Shown here: positions 23,465 to 36,964 of the stretch, in pieces
Layout: the number at the start of each line of letters is the position of its first letter
Position numbering within the stretch: the stretch's first letter is position 1
Origin: Datnioides undecimradiatus
Lineage: Eukaryota > Chordata > Actinopteri > Lobotiformes > Datnioididae
Length of the DNA stretch: 64,000 bases
Reading direction: 5' to 3'
NCBI GenBank assembly: GCA_008933995.1
Contig: WARS01000043.1
Span: forward strand, 3,462,001 to 3,526,000
Program-made: the position numbers and the translations under genes
The notes under the pieces: generated by a model
What the model was told of the DNA's origin: nothing
Database searches by the model: none
The model's input: only the letters and a program-made list of their open reading frames with translations

Positions 23465-26400
23465 AGGTTTAAATCCTAAAATACAGACACAAATACAGAC
23501 AAACTGGACACAATCCGTACACATCACACATCAGTTGTAAGATCTATTATTCCAGTTGGTGACGGTAGTCGCATCCGAATCTCACACCGACTGTTACTCT
23601 GTGTTGTTTCTTTTAGATCATTGTCAGTGCTGTAGGTGTGTAAGTTACCACCTCCGCTCTGTCCCGTGTTGTTGTTGTTGTTGTGTCCTGACAGTGCGCA
23701 TGTGTGGGTGTGGCTTGTGCTGCTCGTGTGTGCGTGTTTGTGTTGTGTTATAGCCACCTTAAAATAAGTGTTAGTGATAATGGCAGTAATCAGGAGAAAG
23801 TACTTTGACTTACTCCTCCGTGTGTATCCTTTATGCGTTTGCTGTTTTGCATGTGCTGCAGGGTGAATACACACTTGTGCTGTCATGGCGGTGGCGCAGC
23901 TGATGAGACATGTCGAGGAGAACCTTTTTTTTTTTTTGTCGCTGTTGTTGTGGAGGGGAGCGGCGCTTCTCGTGAGTTTCCCCTGAAAAATGAGTTTGTC
24001 TCTTGCACAGTAGGAAATGCCTCTGACAACTGCAGAGCCCCGAGCGAGAAACAGAACACCGAGCGGCTCCGCAGAGGCGATCCGCGATAGGCTTCTTTAT
24101 TTAGGAGTAATAATGGGATGAGTGGCATGATGTGACTTGTAAATGTTCAGAGCTGTTCGAGAGAGAGAGGGAGGCAGGCAGATAACTACAGGCTTTAGTT
24201 TGGATCAAACATCACAGGTCAGAGAAGAAAGAAGCAGATTGTGCACTGTTACACTTTGTAATTCTGTTGTGCTGCACGAGTATAATTATTATTATAGTTA
24301 TCAGTAGTTTTGTTGCACACACTTCAAGCAGAGAAAATAATGCAGTTGCATGTATAAATATATAACTTATGTGTCTCGTAATATGTCTGCTTTAATCAGG
24401 TGAGAATGACGATTTTAAAGTTTTTGGACATTTCCTGATGAAGAACTCAGGAACTTTACATGCGTTTGGACCAGAGGACCCCAGTTCCAGCCTTGGTTCC
24501 TGGACCAACCGGGGTTGAATTTGCAGGACTCAGCCCACAACCCTCACACGTGATGACTCCAGTGTGCAGCGTTTATCAGGTTCTTTGAAAAAAGTTATGT
24601 CACCATCCCCGTTTCAGATATCACATTTTAAATTTGCATCTTAGACCAATAACGACAACAACAAAAATGCCCCAGCTGTGTTAGAAGTGTTGGAAAAGAC
24701 GCAAATGAGGGTTTTACTTTCATGATTTGGTCTTCAAGGTGAGTTGGAACGACCATATTTGGTAAAAAAGCAACAAAAATAAGGGATGTTTGTAAGAGAG
24801 AGAGCGATGACCTCAGCTTGAACCCTTAAAACCTGTTTTGTAACCTAAACCAACCCTGACGGCGAGGCATTTGATGTTTTTCAAATGCTGAATGCAACAG
24901 TTGACATGCCCCAATGCCGCAGTGTGTAACCATCGTCGTTCTTGGAGTGCACACATGTGCACACATGAGATGCACATCTAGTTCTCGGTGACCTCCACAG
25001 TGTTTCGGTTCCCCTCAGGGACCTCACAAGAACTGTCTGGTCTGGAAGCACCTGCTGAACCTAAAGAAGAACCCTGGACCAAGAACATTGGCAGCCACAT
25101 GAAACCAAATACAAAGGATTAGTGACACATGATGGTCAGATCAGAAAGTTTTGTATTCGTGTGGCAAAAAGCCTGATTTACTTGTGTCTTTATCACAAAC
25201 TTGACGCCGAATCACTCATAAAGTATGACTTCATCGCAGAGAGCTCAGTGCTTCCTTCACAACGGGACGCAAGGGTTTATATGACAAATGTAGTGTTAAT
25301 CCCTGCTTTGCGAGCCTTAGCTGTTCTTAACCTTATATGTGCATGCATTCAAAGAAACTTCAAAACAGTGTCGGAGTGTGTTTGTGGTTTTTGTTGCAGC
25401 CTCTCAATGACTTTAATGCTCAATTTAACTCTTACATCATTAGCTGGAGCCAGACAAAGTTTAAAAGTTGAAAATGGAAATTGAGCAATCCCGACATGCA
25501 CCGTATTTCATTAATGTGACAAGCTGATAAAGTGCCAGCGGGCATGCGCTTGGCTGACGAGCAACACTCGTTGCATTCCAACTGCATTAATTAACCCTGC
25601 CCGCAAACAGAGGCCGATCGCAGCGCAACAACAGTGGAGCCAGTCGCTGCAGAAAAGCCACAATGTGGCATGTGAAGCACTATCAACACCTCCCTAAGTA
25701 CAACCTCTAGCTAAGAAATAAATAACATGGCTGTCTTTCCTCATGGCAGGGCCAAACATGCTGGTTTTGGACAGGGTTCAATAAGGCTTTGATTCTGGAG
25801 GAAAGAAAAAAAAACTTTGGGGGGAAGTGAAACAAAATCACCATTTACAGCCTCTGACAGCCGGCAGCTCTCTCTTTTTTTTTTCTTTTTCATGTTTTCG
25901 CTCCCCACGCCAGTAAAAAGCTCTCGTTGGGAAACTGTCATCTAGATCCTCAAAGCACAGCGAGTGTCAGGGCCCGTCAAACTGGCTCCCACCGATGACA
26001 TGTGTTACCTCGCAGCGATGTAACAAGTTTAACAGAGGAAGGGAAGTGGAGGCCTGAGAGGAGATGCCTGCAGAGATACCTGTGTCCCCGGCAAAAGCTT
26101 AGTGTGCATCTCACACACACACACACACATATGCAAGCATCAAGCGTGTGCAGTTAATGGTTTCAACATAACAGCTTTAATAATGCAAATTTAACCCCAG
26201 ATGTCAAACACTGCATGGATATAACTCACCCAAGCTTGCTATAAATGTGGAAATGCCCTCTCATAACCCTTAAATGCACGAGTGTTTAACATTCCTACAT
26301 GCAGGTCGAGTCTTAAGCAATCCTGTAGCTTTTCAGCAGACAAACAGGTAAAGCCGTTCATTAAAATCAAAATGCTTGTTCGCCTTTTGTGATGTATTAT

Positions 26401-26600
26401 TAACAACAAACCTGCAAAACATATATATTTTTACAATGAGGTGTCAGTTATGATGTCACAACCCCTTTTGACTGCATCGAATAGTGACTTAAAGCCAAAC
26501 TTAACAGATAGTGGCGTCAGAGCTGCTGAAAATGATAGAAACCATCTTTGCAATAACTTTGTTTAGATGTTTGTTTTGTTTAGCCCAACGTGAAGTGGGC
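23465..26600. other. no gene recognised
   Basis: Contains a 13-T run (23,925-23,937), a (CA)n run (26,112-26,129) and a T-rich stretch near 25,869. No frame is convincing; 25122-25484 (plus, 120 codons) has no recognisable domain. Short repeated ACACATGTGCACACATG words lie near 24,953-24,968. Confidence 0.45.
26112..26129. repeat. (CA)n microsatellite
   Basis: About nine CA units. Confidence 0.85.
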
Positions 26601-26645
26601 AGAGTTCATGACGTCCGCTGCAGCCAATCACCAGGGGGCGATCCC
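26590..26645 (+). promoter_or_regulatory. CTCF-like core, possibly carried by a repeat
   Basis: TCACCAGGGGGCGA (26,628-26,641) fits the CTCF core CCASYAGRKGGCRS apart from the first and last positions. The preceding words 'catgacgtccgctgcagccaat' resemble a common fish interspersed repeat, so the match may simply come with that repeat. Confidence 0.35.
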
Positions 26646-28430
26646 TCGTCATACGTCCTGTCAGTGCTTTTGCCCGTTTTTCCAGAATACCTGGAACTTC
26701 CAACACCTGGCAGTTGTTTACTACTAGCTGCATGTTAGAAGAGTGTGATGACAGGTGAAAAACACAAAAACAAACAACACTGCACTAACATATGAATGGC
26801 AGACTTTGCATGTTATATTTGAAACTTTCACCTCTGCTGTGTGTGCAGTGGGAACGAAGCGGCTGCTACGCGGGCTTCCGGGACATTCGCAAGAGAAATT
26901 ACCGTAATAACTCCATTTTGACTGTAAAGTGCAACATTTCCGATGGCACGAACCGTGACGTAATTACTGTAATCCAAAGTGTGCTTGCGGTATTAAAGGG
27001 TTAAAACACCCGCTATCATGTCACTGCGACGGTGAGCTAATATAACCAAACTTTTTCATCACAGCATCTGTATTTGTTTATGGCACCAGCGAGACTACAG
27101 CGCCATCACTAGGCCAGAAATGTGCATCCAGTGAATGAAACATGCGGTGTGTGTTGAAGTCGAATGAAATGAAAGGCCTGAGGTGTGCATGTCAGGGTTA
27201 AACCGTGCACTGTGCACAGAGCTGCTTTGGCGTTATTAACACTGTATATAGAATGCAAGTTTTCATTATTACCATGCTGTTATTTATTATTAAACTAGAC
27301 AAGCAATCATAAACGCTAGGATTAAAAGCACTTCACTCACGCCACTCTGCAAACCTGCCTGTGTTAGAGCAGCAGAACGAGCGCCGCGGGGAAAATAACG
27401 TGCGATCAAAGCGCGGCATCTGCACGTTCGGTTTATGACGAAGAGCGAAAAGAGACGATCAGCAGCTCCGGTAACTAACTGCTGATGACAGTTCAGCGAG
27501 ACACAGAGGAGCAGCTTTCAGCAGCCAGTCGCCAGCGTCCCAACGCCGTCACACCGCTGATGACCTCAGTGACACCAAGTGAGGCGCGCACGCTCGCTAT
27601 GCAAACACACAGGCATACACACTATCATACGAGTTAGAAGTTCAGTGAGAAGTGATATTGTCACTCTTAGAATTATATTAGAGTACTCAGATTACTTTTT
27701 TGTTTAAATTAGTAATATAACGTGATATAAAGTTTGAATTAGATTTGTTTTCTGATAAGTAATCCCTTACTGTTGCACTGATGCACTGTAAGCTATTCAA
27801 GCATGTGTTATATAGTTTTCATAGAGACACCTATGCCAGGTATACACATTAGCAACAAAAAGGCTCCACAAGGTGCCCCCAGCTACAGTTTACCTTCTTA
27901 TGCCTATTTAGCATAGCATACATGACAAGAGCCTGCAGATCTGCAGGTTACGGTCTGTGGACAAGGCTATGCAGTGATGCTGCAGCGCTCTGCAGCAGGG
28001 CCTCCAGCAAGCCTGTGATAAATACGGTGTGCAGAGTCAGTGGGCCACATTCGTCATTCACTGCGTCAGGCATTTGCAGTGGAAGCTGATTACTGATCTG
28101 AGCTGAATCTCCGAGTTTTAGTCATTTGTAACGTTGGCCACCTAAACATCTCGAAAGCTGAACTTAATTAGACCCAGTAAGGGATTCAATAAGTGTATTC
28201 AGTACTGGACACGCTAAAACACCTCAGTTTGAATTGAACAATATTCCAGTTGAGGTTTAATTCCAAGGTAAACACTATTTGTCAGACACTTCCAGTTGGT
28301 GAAGTCCTCGCCGCCTCCCTCTGAGCGTAATGTTTCTGACATTCACATGCTTTTCCTCCATCTGGGAACTTCTCATCTATCTTCGGCGGCGGTGACACAA
28401 TGAAAACAGCTACATGCGGCGCAGCCGCCA
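26645..28430. other. no gene recognised
   Basis: No exon, RNA gene or assignable repeat. About 27,360-27,600 is relatively CpG-rich, without an identifiable transcript. Confidence 0.45.
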
Positions 28431-28434
28431 CACA

Positions 28435-28620
28435 CAGCAAGAGCGCCCAGCCGGTTTATTGGGAAAGGTGCTCTATTGAATTAACCAGCCGCTTTTGTTC
28501 CTAAACCAATATTGCGAGACTATAAAGGGGTCGAGGGACGGCAGGCGCGCACAAAAGCCTGCCGCGGAGGTAGAAGGGCCTGCAGGCAGCTCTCGGTGAA
28601 AGCGCAGAGTTTGGTTTAGG
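28435..28620. promoter_or_regulatory. candidate conserved noncoding block
   Basis: CCGGTTTATTGGGAAAGG, then TTGAATTAACCAGCC, then CCTAAACCAATATTGCG: two CCAAT/ATTGG-type words and a TTAAC word lie within 80 bases in a GC-rich setting. Judgement by eye only. Confidence 0.22.
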
Positions 28621-28624
28621 TCAA

Positions 28625-31585
28625 AAGAGAACTCCTGATCTGGAAATAACAGAACATTCCAGGAGAACACAGCTGTCCCACCCAGCCTCCCAGCTGCTCC
28701 CACCCTGTCTGTCTCCCCGCTGCCTGTCTGTCTCTCTCTCGCTCTCTTTCTACGGTTTGAAATGTTTATTTTACATCACACAGCTTTCATCCGTCTCTCT
28801 GTCCATACACCCCAGCCTACTGTATCTACTTAGAGTTTGACTGACAGGAGTTACGAAGGCCCGGAAACTTAAGACAAGTTAAAACTTCAGCTTCAGTGTT
28901 ATTAATTAAGTGCTACATTTAATGAGTTGGAAAGCAACCTTAAAGGAATATGGTGCATCAGGTGAGTTTTGTCACTTTTCAGTCATGTTAGCAACAACCT
29001 GGGCGAATGCACAGTCACAGCAACACAAAACCTGCAGGTATAGACTCCCCAGTCAGATCTGACAACAAGAAGCTTTGCACACGGTTTCACAGCACCGGCT
29101 CTATTAACCGCTCGATCCGGAGCGCCGTGACGTGACGGCATCAGTTCATCCTCCTTACACCCGATTTCAGTCAACTAAACTTGGCGTATTTGTAGGGTTT
29201 GTGTTGCGTTTGCATCGGAGCAACGACAGAATTGATTGTATGTGTTTCCTGGTTGGGTATTAATCAAACTGTTGGATCAAAAAGGGAAAGAGACCGATAC
29301 GTGCATCTCCGTCTGTTTCCTCCTGTATTGTGTACGAGGTGTGACGCAACAGATGAAAATTCAAATTTGCCGCTTCTGCTGCAACGAAAGACAGAGGGCA
29401 AATCAAAACCGAATGCGACCGTGCGACAACAAATCATGGTCTTATTGAAACAAAACTGAATAAAGCAATTGCTATCAGCCTTCACACACACCTGAGGGGG
29501 GTTAGCTTAGCATAAACAGTGGAAGATGCATGGAACCGCACAGAAAAGGGTTCCTTTGCATTTTAGTTTTTTGCATTACGGTATTTGACCTAAACCTCTT
29601 TATTTCACCTCTTGAAGTAGCATGGAGATACCTGTGAGTATGGGAAGCATCAAAAGCAGAAATCCACTGCCTTTAATTTTATAAAAAATCAATAATTCCT
29701 CATCAAAGGGTGAAAGTTAAGCTCAAAGAAAAAAGTCAAAGCAATAATAAAATCAAATATCGGAGCATGAGAGATAAGATCAATCAACCGTATTGTTTCC
29801 CGCAGTGAAACTCTGTATTGTTGGTGTTTATTTTGTCCTGAATATTGAATATCATGTCAGCTCACTGAAACTGAATCAGCACCAGCCTCGGGGATCTGCA
29901 CTGCACACAAGTTAAGAGTTATTGTTGGCGTTACGGCCCGAAGTTCGCGGAAACGGATCATTTTGTCGTTCACGTCATCTGATACTTATCTGTTTTTCTG
30001 GCGAAGATTATTGTTCGATCTTACAGCTTTTGGGTGGAACAGGAGTGTTAAGTCCTGCAGTCGATGGATATACTCTTCTCTTTGGACTGCGACACCTTCG
30101 CTTTGATGTCTTCTCATCCTTTAATTACAGGAAAAGGATTACTTCATCTTTTAAACCGAGGGCCTTAGAGCGAGCACCTCTCCGAGTGTTTTCCTGTAGG
30201 TGGCATTTTGGACATGAACACGATAGCACTCAGGCTAACGGCCCCGCAGGCCTGGACACGCTTTGGCATGTATGTGTCCCATGAACTTTCCATGTGCATT
30301 ATGCAAGAGCCGAGTGATGAGATCCAAACAAAGTGAAAGATATTCCCCTCGCTCACGGCTTTTGATAAAACCTAAACGGGTGCAGTGATTTCACGTGATT
30401 GGTATTTGCGTTTCTGCACTTCCCCCGCCGCATAATTGGCGAATTCTTATCAAAACTAAGGTGGCGTCTGCCTCCGATGAGCCTCAGTGTGTAAACTCTG
30501 CAGTCGTACAGGACTGAACAAAAGGATGTTAATGAATGATTTGATCTCAGTGAAGGTCCCACATCACACGGCTGAAGCTGAAGCTTGGAGACGGAAGGCC
30601 CGGGGGCACAACATGTGGGTTTCCCCCTTGTTTGGCGCTGTCAGAAGGGGAAAAGCATCAAAGCATCAGAGCCAGGCTGTTATCTCGGCCTCGCCGAGGA
30701 GCTGTCACAGATAAAGGAGGAAGTGGTTAAAGTGGTCTAAGGCGACGGCGTTCCTCCTCGAAATCCACCACACGCAGTTGCAGCGGGGCGCAGGTGCACG
30801 CGTACGTTGGTATGCGCGTGCAAAAGCAAGCAAACACACACGCACGCACATTTCCTCCGCTCTCTCTGATGGTCTATCTTTAGAACATGGGGGTCTGCTC
30901 AGCGATAGTGAACAATATGCTGATTTGCTGCTGAGTTTCTTGTGCGTGCAAAGATCTGCTGCCTGATTTCCTTCTGCTCACAACGGCCACCTGCTTCCGC
31001 CCCCATGAGCTGCTGAGAAGAGGTGGATAAGGTGGATGAGTATCATCTTCCAGGGCACCACACACAACAATACCTGCTATATTTTGAACGTCAGGAGCAC
31101 CAAGAACTAAAACTTTATCCCTGACTTAGAGAATATTTAAAGAACCTCAGTGCACCGACACTAATGTGTTAGCAGGTAGGGAATATCAGCATGTTTTGGC
31201 ATATAAAACCTTGAAATCATCACACTGTGGACCTGGCTTGGATGTTAGCTTTGTGTTTTTCTTCCTGCATTGTTTTCATCGTTTACATTTCCCACTCCTA
31301 CACCTTACCTTGCGTTTTCCCTGAGCACACAGATTAAAACTAGTCAATGCACAATACTGTTTTCGAGCTGAAGATTGCATCAGTCATACTGATTTCTGAA
31401 GCGATATTACAAATTTGCAGGAAGCCAGCATTGCGTACTGGATGTGTGCGTGTCTAGATGACAGTTTTGACACGTTTTGATCAGATGAAAAAGACCTGAT
31501 TCAATAAATTCACAGAAGTAAACACGAGGCCGACGGCAACGGATCAGTGACAGCTAACACAGCCTCGTGTTTCTGTGTTGTGCAA
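28625..31585. other. no gene recognised
   Basis: A GTTAGCTTAGCATAAACAG word at about 29,501-29,519 matches the end of the foldback repeat found at 36.6 kb and may be a short relic of it. A CTCF-like core lies at 30,193-30,206. Frames 29199-29459, 29236-29448 and 29922-30284 have no domain. Confidence 0.4.
30193..30206 (+). promoter_or_regulatory. CTCF-like core
   Basis: CCTGTAGGTGGCAT agrees with CCASYAGRKGGCRS at 12 of 14 positions. Confidence 0.3.
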
Positions 31586-31589
31586 TGAG

Positions 31590-32115
31590 AATACCTTGAA
31601 TTCTAGCTTCTCATTTGACAGTGTTTCCCTCCCTTTAGCTGGTGTGTCATGACTAAAAGGATAAAAATCTATTTAGCAATGACTTTTAACCAATTTGCCA
31701 AAACTCCTCCCAAACAGAAATATATCATTTTCAAAATAATCTTTTTTATTATTATTATTATTATTATTATTTCCCCAAATCTCCTCAAGTTCAAGTAATT
31801 AGATTAAGCCCAGTGACAAATGATTAGGGATTGATAAAAGAGGGAAAGCTGTGGGCATGCACCATCAAAAGTAACTTGGATTTATTGTGAGGCGACCGGG
31901 CATTATGGTAAGCTGACTGCCTGAGAAGCTGCATCCCTGAGGAGGGAGAATGAAATAAGGGGATTTATCCACAGACACTAATCATTCCCAACTTAGAGCA
32001 TTGGCACAAAAAGGAAAGAATGTGTAAAGAGCCCAGGGACACAAAAGCTTCTGGGTGATCAAAAGGAGAATTAAGGGTGACTTCTTCCACTGAGCCATTG
32101 TCTGTGTGTTTCATG
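31590..32115. promoter_or_regulatory. candidate conserved noncoding block, AT-rich
   Basis: This half-kilobase is dense with developmental-factor words. These include AAGTAATTAGATTAAG near 31,793-31,808, GTGACAAATGATTAGGGATT near 31,812-31,831, CACTAATCATTCCC near 31,976-31,989, and the SOX-type word GCCATTGTC near 32,095-32,103. No frame runs through it. The (TTA)n run at 31,742-31,772 interrupts it. Its texture is that of deeply conserved vertebrate enhancers, which I cannot verify here. Confidence 0.35.
31742..31772. repeat. (TTA)n microsatellite
   Basis: A T run followed by about eight TTA/ATT units. Confidence 0.85.
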
Positions 32116-32131
32116 AAGTATCACTCTCGGC

Positions 32132-32180
32132 AGGAGGAGGAGGAGGAGGAGGAGGAGGAGGAGGAGGAGGGAGGGAGGGG
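32132..32180 (+). repeat. (AGG)n / (GGGA)n purine tract
   Basis: About thirteen AGG units run into GGGA repeats; the tract is purine-only on the plus strand. Confidence 0.9.
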
Positions 32181-32266
32181 ATCAAGGATTTCTTGAATTA
32201 AAGAGCCTCTACGCTTTTCTCTCTCACCTTTTAATCCACCACCTCGCTCTCGCCATCCCTCGCCAC

Positions 32267-32282
32267 TTTTTTTTTTTTTTTT
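32267..32282. repeat. poly-T tract
   Basis: A run of 16 T. Confidence 0.85.
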
Positions 32283-32284
32283 CA

Positions 32285-35200
32285 TTTCTCCCTCCACAAA
32301 TAGATCCCCTTATGCTACAAAGTTGGCATGATACGCACGCGTTTGTGCGCGTTGGGGAGATTTCCAAACCCAACTTCAAAAAGCCGAGTGCATGGGGACG
32401 ACTGGGTGGGCTAGCTGCAGATGTGTGTATGCGTTTGAAGCGTTGGTCCATGTGTGTTTTTGGAGGTGGGGGGGGGTTCAGAACCACCAGGATAATGACC
32501 ATGACAGCCGCCCAACAGACTCACCCCCTGCTGTCCTTTTAAGTCCTTGTTTAAGGTTTGGCTTCGGCACCCGCTTTGAACCGCGACAATGATTCCCGAT
32601 CGCAGCGGAACTCCCAGGGTTCTTCGTCCTCTGGGCCACGAAACGCAAGGGCCAAGAGGCTTTTGGCTGCACAAAGTCTTGTCCTCCTGACCAGCGGACA
32701 ATAAAGATTGTTCCCTCTCAACTTGATTAACCAGCCGCTACACTCAAAGACACACGCAGACCTCACACCTGCCTTTGTGAGCAGCCTGCAAGGTTTTTAT
32801 CAGTTCTGATTCTTGGAGTAAAGGCAGAATAGCAGATGCATCAGGTGCAAACGCAGTGAAGTCTTTGCACGTATGTATGTAATGGGCGGTTAGCAATAAG
32901 CCGTGTTTTAGCATTAACTTGGGAGCATGCATGTTTGGTTGGAAAAGCTGTATTAACAGAGCTGGGTGTCCCCTTAACGTTCACTTTAGCTGCAAGTCAA
33001 GTTAGAGCTGTAGGTGTGAGGATCCAAAAACATGCACAGTCAGACTGAATATGCAAGCCATTCACTCAGACGCACAGTGCATCACCGTCTCACCTATTAC
33101 TACTGCTTTAAGTAGATGCAGTCTCCACAACCCTGCACACTCTCTGTTTTGCAAATCACTAACAACACCTGTCTTTAAATATGTGCTGATATCACTCATT
33201 ATTTACATGATACAACAGTGCATAGATGCAACACAGCTGTGGGCGAATGGTGATTTGGTGATTGCATATAGTTGTTGAACACTTTAAATTATTGAGTTAG
33301 CGATGCCATAAGTCTCCAGTTAAACCAGGTGGAGAACAACGCAGAAGACTTGATATGCAGTGCTGACAATTTGATGAATCCTTAAATCTCATGCAGTTGA
33401 ATCTCTTCAGTGGAGCATGAACTTCAGTAGGTGTTTAAGTCACATGGTTTTTATTCACTTAATCTGTTTCCAGTGCATTTTATCATTGCACCAGTCAAGC
33501 GAACAACTTTTGCGCTAATTTAACTTTCTCTGCAACTGCTCCCATTTAAAGACCCTAGAGACTGAAGTAAGCATCACACATTCGATTTTAGGCACAGAGA
33601 AAGGAGCCGTGGATCATGAAGTTGATGCTGTTCCCAGCTGATAAAACCAGAGTCACGTATGTAACTAGGGTTCTATGAGTGCCCCATTACAAAGCTCATG
33701 TCCGCCTATGAAATATGACTGAAATGCATCAAGTGCAGCGGTTTAGTCATGGAAAAATACAGAAATATGATGTAAAACTTAAAAATAGTTAACATTGTCG
33801 TCTTTGAAGTAATGCATGGAGGCCTGAGGGTCAACAAAATAAGCTGACTGACGTTGTGAATTCCTAGTTTTGAGAATCTAAGTCATGGATTGTACTGAGA
33901 AATACGTCTTTTCAGCTGTTTCAACAGCTAATGTCAGTTAGCACAGTGCACTTTATCTTGCATCACTATTCTAATGTTACACCGTGGCCATAAATAGAAA
34001 CACTCCTTCATGAAGCTCCCATAGTGTGTCGAACATCCCTCCCACTCACCGTGACAGCTCCCAGTCTATAAGAAAGTGTTAATGGTCAACATTCCCGGTC
34101 AAATGAAGGTTAAATAAAACAAACTCAGTAAGAGTATATGTCTACACATGGGAATGTCTGCACAATTCAACTTTGCTTTGGCAAAGTATGCTTTAAATGT
34201 GCTTACAAAAGCCATATGTTGAATGCTGGATGTCTGACAAAGATATGTAGCGAGAGTGCGGTGATCTCATTCGGGTTTGTTATTTCCCAGATGCTCCTTC
34301 CCGATGGCCAAATACGTTAGCGGGAAGCTGCCAAAGCAATTTTTCAAAACATAACAGCTTTAACATATTTGCCTGTCACAGCCTAGAAAACCTCCGATGA
34401 GACGCAAAGAGGGGCAACGGTTTCTCGCGGCCGGAGTGGACATTTCGTCTGTCTTGTGGTCACAGCCATTCAAGGGTCACCACAGAGAAGAGTTAGCTCG
34501 AGCCCATGTGCTAACATTGCTGAAGCTAACACGTTTAGCTTACGTATCCCCCTACTATTATGAAGTTGAAGCACTTGCAGCACCATTAATACTAATATTT
34601 TCAGACATAAGACCAGTTAAAAACAGTAAGTTTGGCATTTTAACAACAATTATTACAATAATAGTTTTATTTTTAAAGTTTAGATAAAATGACATTTTGA
34701 GAGTAGCTTACTGTGATGTAAACTCTCGAAGATACAGCAATGTACCATGCGTGGCTAACTAGCTAACTAATCAATGTCATATTTTGGGTTTTACATCCGA
34801 CAGAGAAGAGAGGAACTTTGGATTTAATCAAAGTTTGTTTCCAACTGGCAATTATTAATTAATTAAGTCAAATATTCACTTCATTTTTAGCTGTTTAGTG
34901 AGAAAATATGTCTTTTGTGACTAAATGCTCCACTCTTTTCCTTTACCTGCTTGCTAGCTAGCTTGGGCTGTAATGTTGGTGCTGACACGGTGGCATACAG
35001 TGGGCTTTTGAGCTTTCTGTCTTCCGTTTGGACATATAGACAAAGACAAAGTCAGGTGACCCTTGTGTTATGGTAATAATGATAAAAATAGTGTTAATGT
35101 CTTGAAAAAGCTGATGTTAAATACATAAAAAGCTAAGTTAAATACATAAGTTCACATGCGTACGTGATTTAAATAAGCCAGTGTTGAGTTTTGGTTTCAT

Positions 35201-36540
35201 GCTGGACATAAAACACCAGTCATAACACACATAACGTCAAATACTTGTTTTTCATAAACTGATTTCAAGGTTCATGAGAGCGATGAGAGTCAACTACAGC
35301 AGTAAAGTTACGTGCCGTAACCGAGACAGTGAACTAAACGACGCTAAACCAGTTTGCGGCTCCTTTCAGATGCGTCTTTTCATCGATGATTACAATAAAA
35401 ATATTTGGTGCAGCTTTAAAATCAGGGCTTTATATGACGGGAGGCCACTGAAAAGGAGGGGGTAATGAAACACACAGCAACAAAGCACTACTCAGCTCGG
35501 TTGACTGTGTCTTGTTTAAATATACTGCATTGTAGTGACTCACAGTGTAATTATTTGCGAGCGGAGACGTAGGAAATCCCCCGCGTCGCTGCTTCTAGTC
35601 ATGTAACAAATTGGCATAATTGCCATTGTGGTTGAATAGAAATTGTGGTTATGCAAACAACTTTTTTTTTTTTCTGTGCCAGTTCTATGCCCTTATACTG
35701 CTTTTATAACAAACACTTGTCTCTGCGGTGAGTTGCCGTTTGCAAGAAAACAGGAATACAAATTGTCCCACGCTGCAAACCTGCAGGGCAGAGATGAAGA
35801 ATGTAGAACCCATGAGACATTTTTGTCAAACTGAGGACGCAGCATTCAACACTTTTGTATAATGTTAATTGATAGATCCTAAAAAGCTCCGAATAGAAAC
35901 GGTAACGTGTGCGAACACGCGCAGGCAAAGACACACGAACACATCCTGAAATTTCAGAGACGCTGTTTTGATTTCAGCTAATTTCAAATGATTTCATTGT
36001 TTGAGAAACAACATAGCAGCAGAGGAATTTGCTCCTGCAGCCCCCTGGATGCAAACGGATCCCTCAACAAATCACTTCCAGCTTCAGAGGGAGACGTTTC
36101 CTGCCTGTTTTGAATACAAACATGTACACAACTAAATTGGGTCGCAAGGGGAGAGACATGAGATGCAGAGAGGAGGAAAAAAAAGAAAAAGGAGAAGTTG
36201 AGAACTTAAAAATGGAGGGGCAGCGGCGGGATGCTGATGTGGTGGTGTTGCGCAGGGCTTGATGGCGGGGTTAGCAGCAGACTGGTGGGGATTGACGCTG
36301 GATTAGAGCTGTCACTATCAATCAAAAGGGCAGCCTTTCAGGTGGCACAAACACACCTCTGTGTAGCAGGACCGGCCAGCAGCACACTGGGTTATACTTA
36401 TACTGCAGGTGAAAACATTCCACATCGGCTTTTTACGACAAAACAGTCCAGAATAATTTGCAGGGCGAGTTAAAAAACGAGATGTGGACATCTTTTCGAC
36501 TGCCAGCAGCTTTAAAGAAATCAGGGAAACATATCACTGC
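32285..36540. other. no gene recognised (4.3 kb)
   Basis: Frames on both strands around 32,224-32,766 overlap heavily and carry no domain. A GAGTCACGTATGTAACTAGG-type word at about 33,650 resembles a fish MITE fragment but is too short to assign. Nothing else is supported. Confidence 0.45.
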
Positions 36541-36544
36541 CTTG

Positions 36545-36960
36545 CACAGAGCTGGACGAGAAGATTGATACCGCTCTTGTTTCTGGAAAGTAAACACGCA
36601 GCTGGTGCAGGCAGCCAGTTAGCTTAGCTTAGCATACGGACTGCGTGCATGTAGAGCGGACCAAGAAATGTTCAAAAATACACCTTTTAGCATCTTGTGT
36701 GCTTAATCAATAGCTAACAAATATGGGGAGTGGTTAAATGCTACACCACTTCTGGGCTCTGAGCAGCTGCCAGGAATCCATGAAGTTACTGGCTCAGGCT
36801 AATAAGTTTTTTGTGGTGAGAAAACAAAAAATGATGTTAATAAGTAAGCATGATTAAACAGATTCACTCAAAATGTTTTACTTTTGGACAAAGCTAGGCT
36901 AAGTTTTCCCATCTCTTTTCATTCTTTATACTAAGCTAAGCTAACTTACTGCATACCTAC
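36545..36960. mobile_element. foldback-type teleost interspersed repeat
   Basis: GTTAGCTTAGCTTAGCATA (36,618-36,636) and TATACTAAGCTAAGCTAAC (36,927-36,945) are reverse complements at 18 of 19 positions. Outside the left arm lies GACGAGAAGATTGATACC (36,554-36,571), the usual outer end of this common fish repeat. The interior keeps the expected order, including a GAGCAGCTGCCAGGAATCC word and GGACAAAGCTAGGCTAAG. The outer part of the right arm is missing. I recognise the repeat but not its superfamily, and no protein is encoded. Confidence 0.7.
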
Positions 36961-36964
36961 ACGA

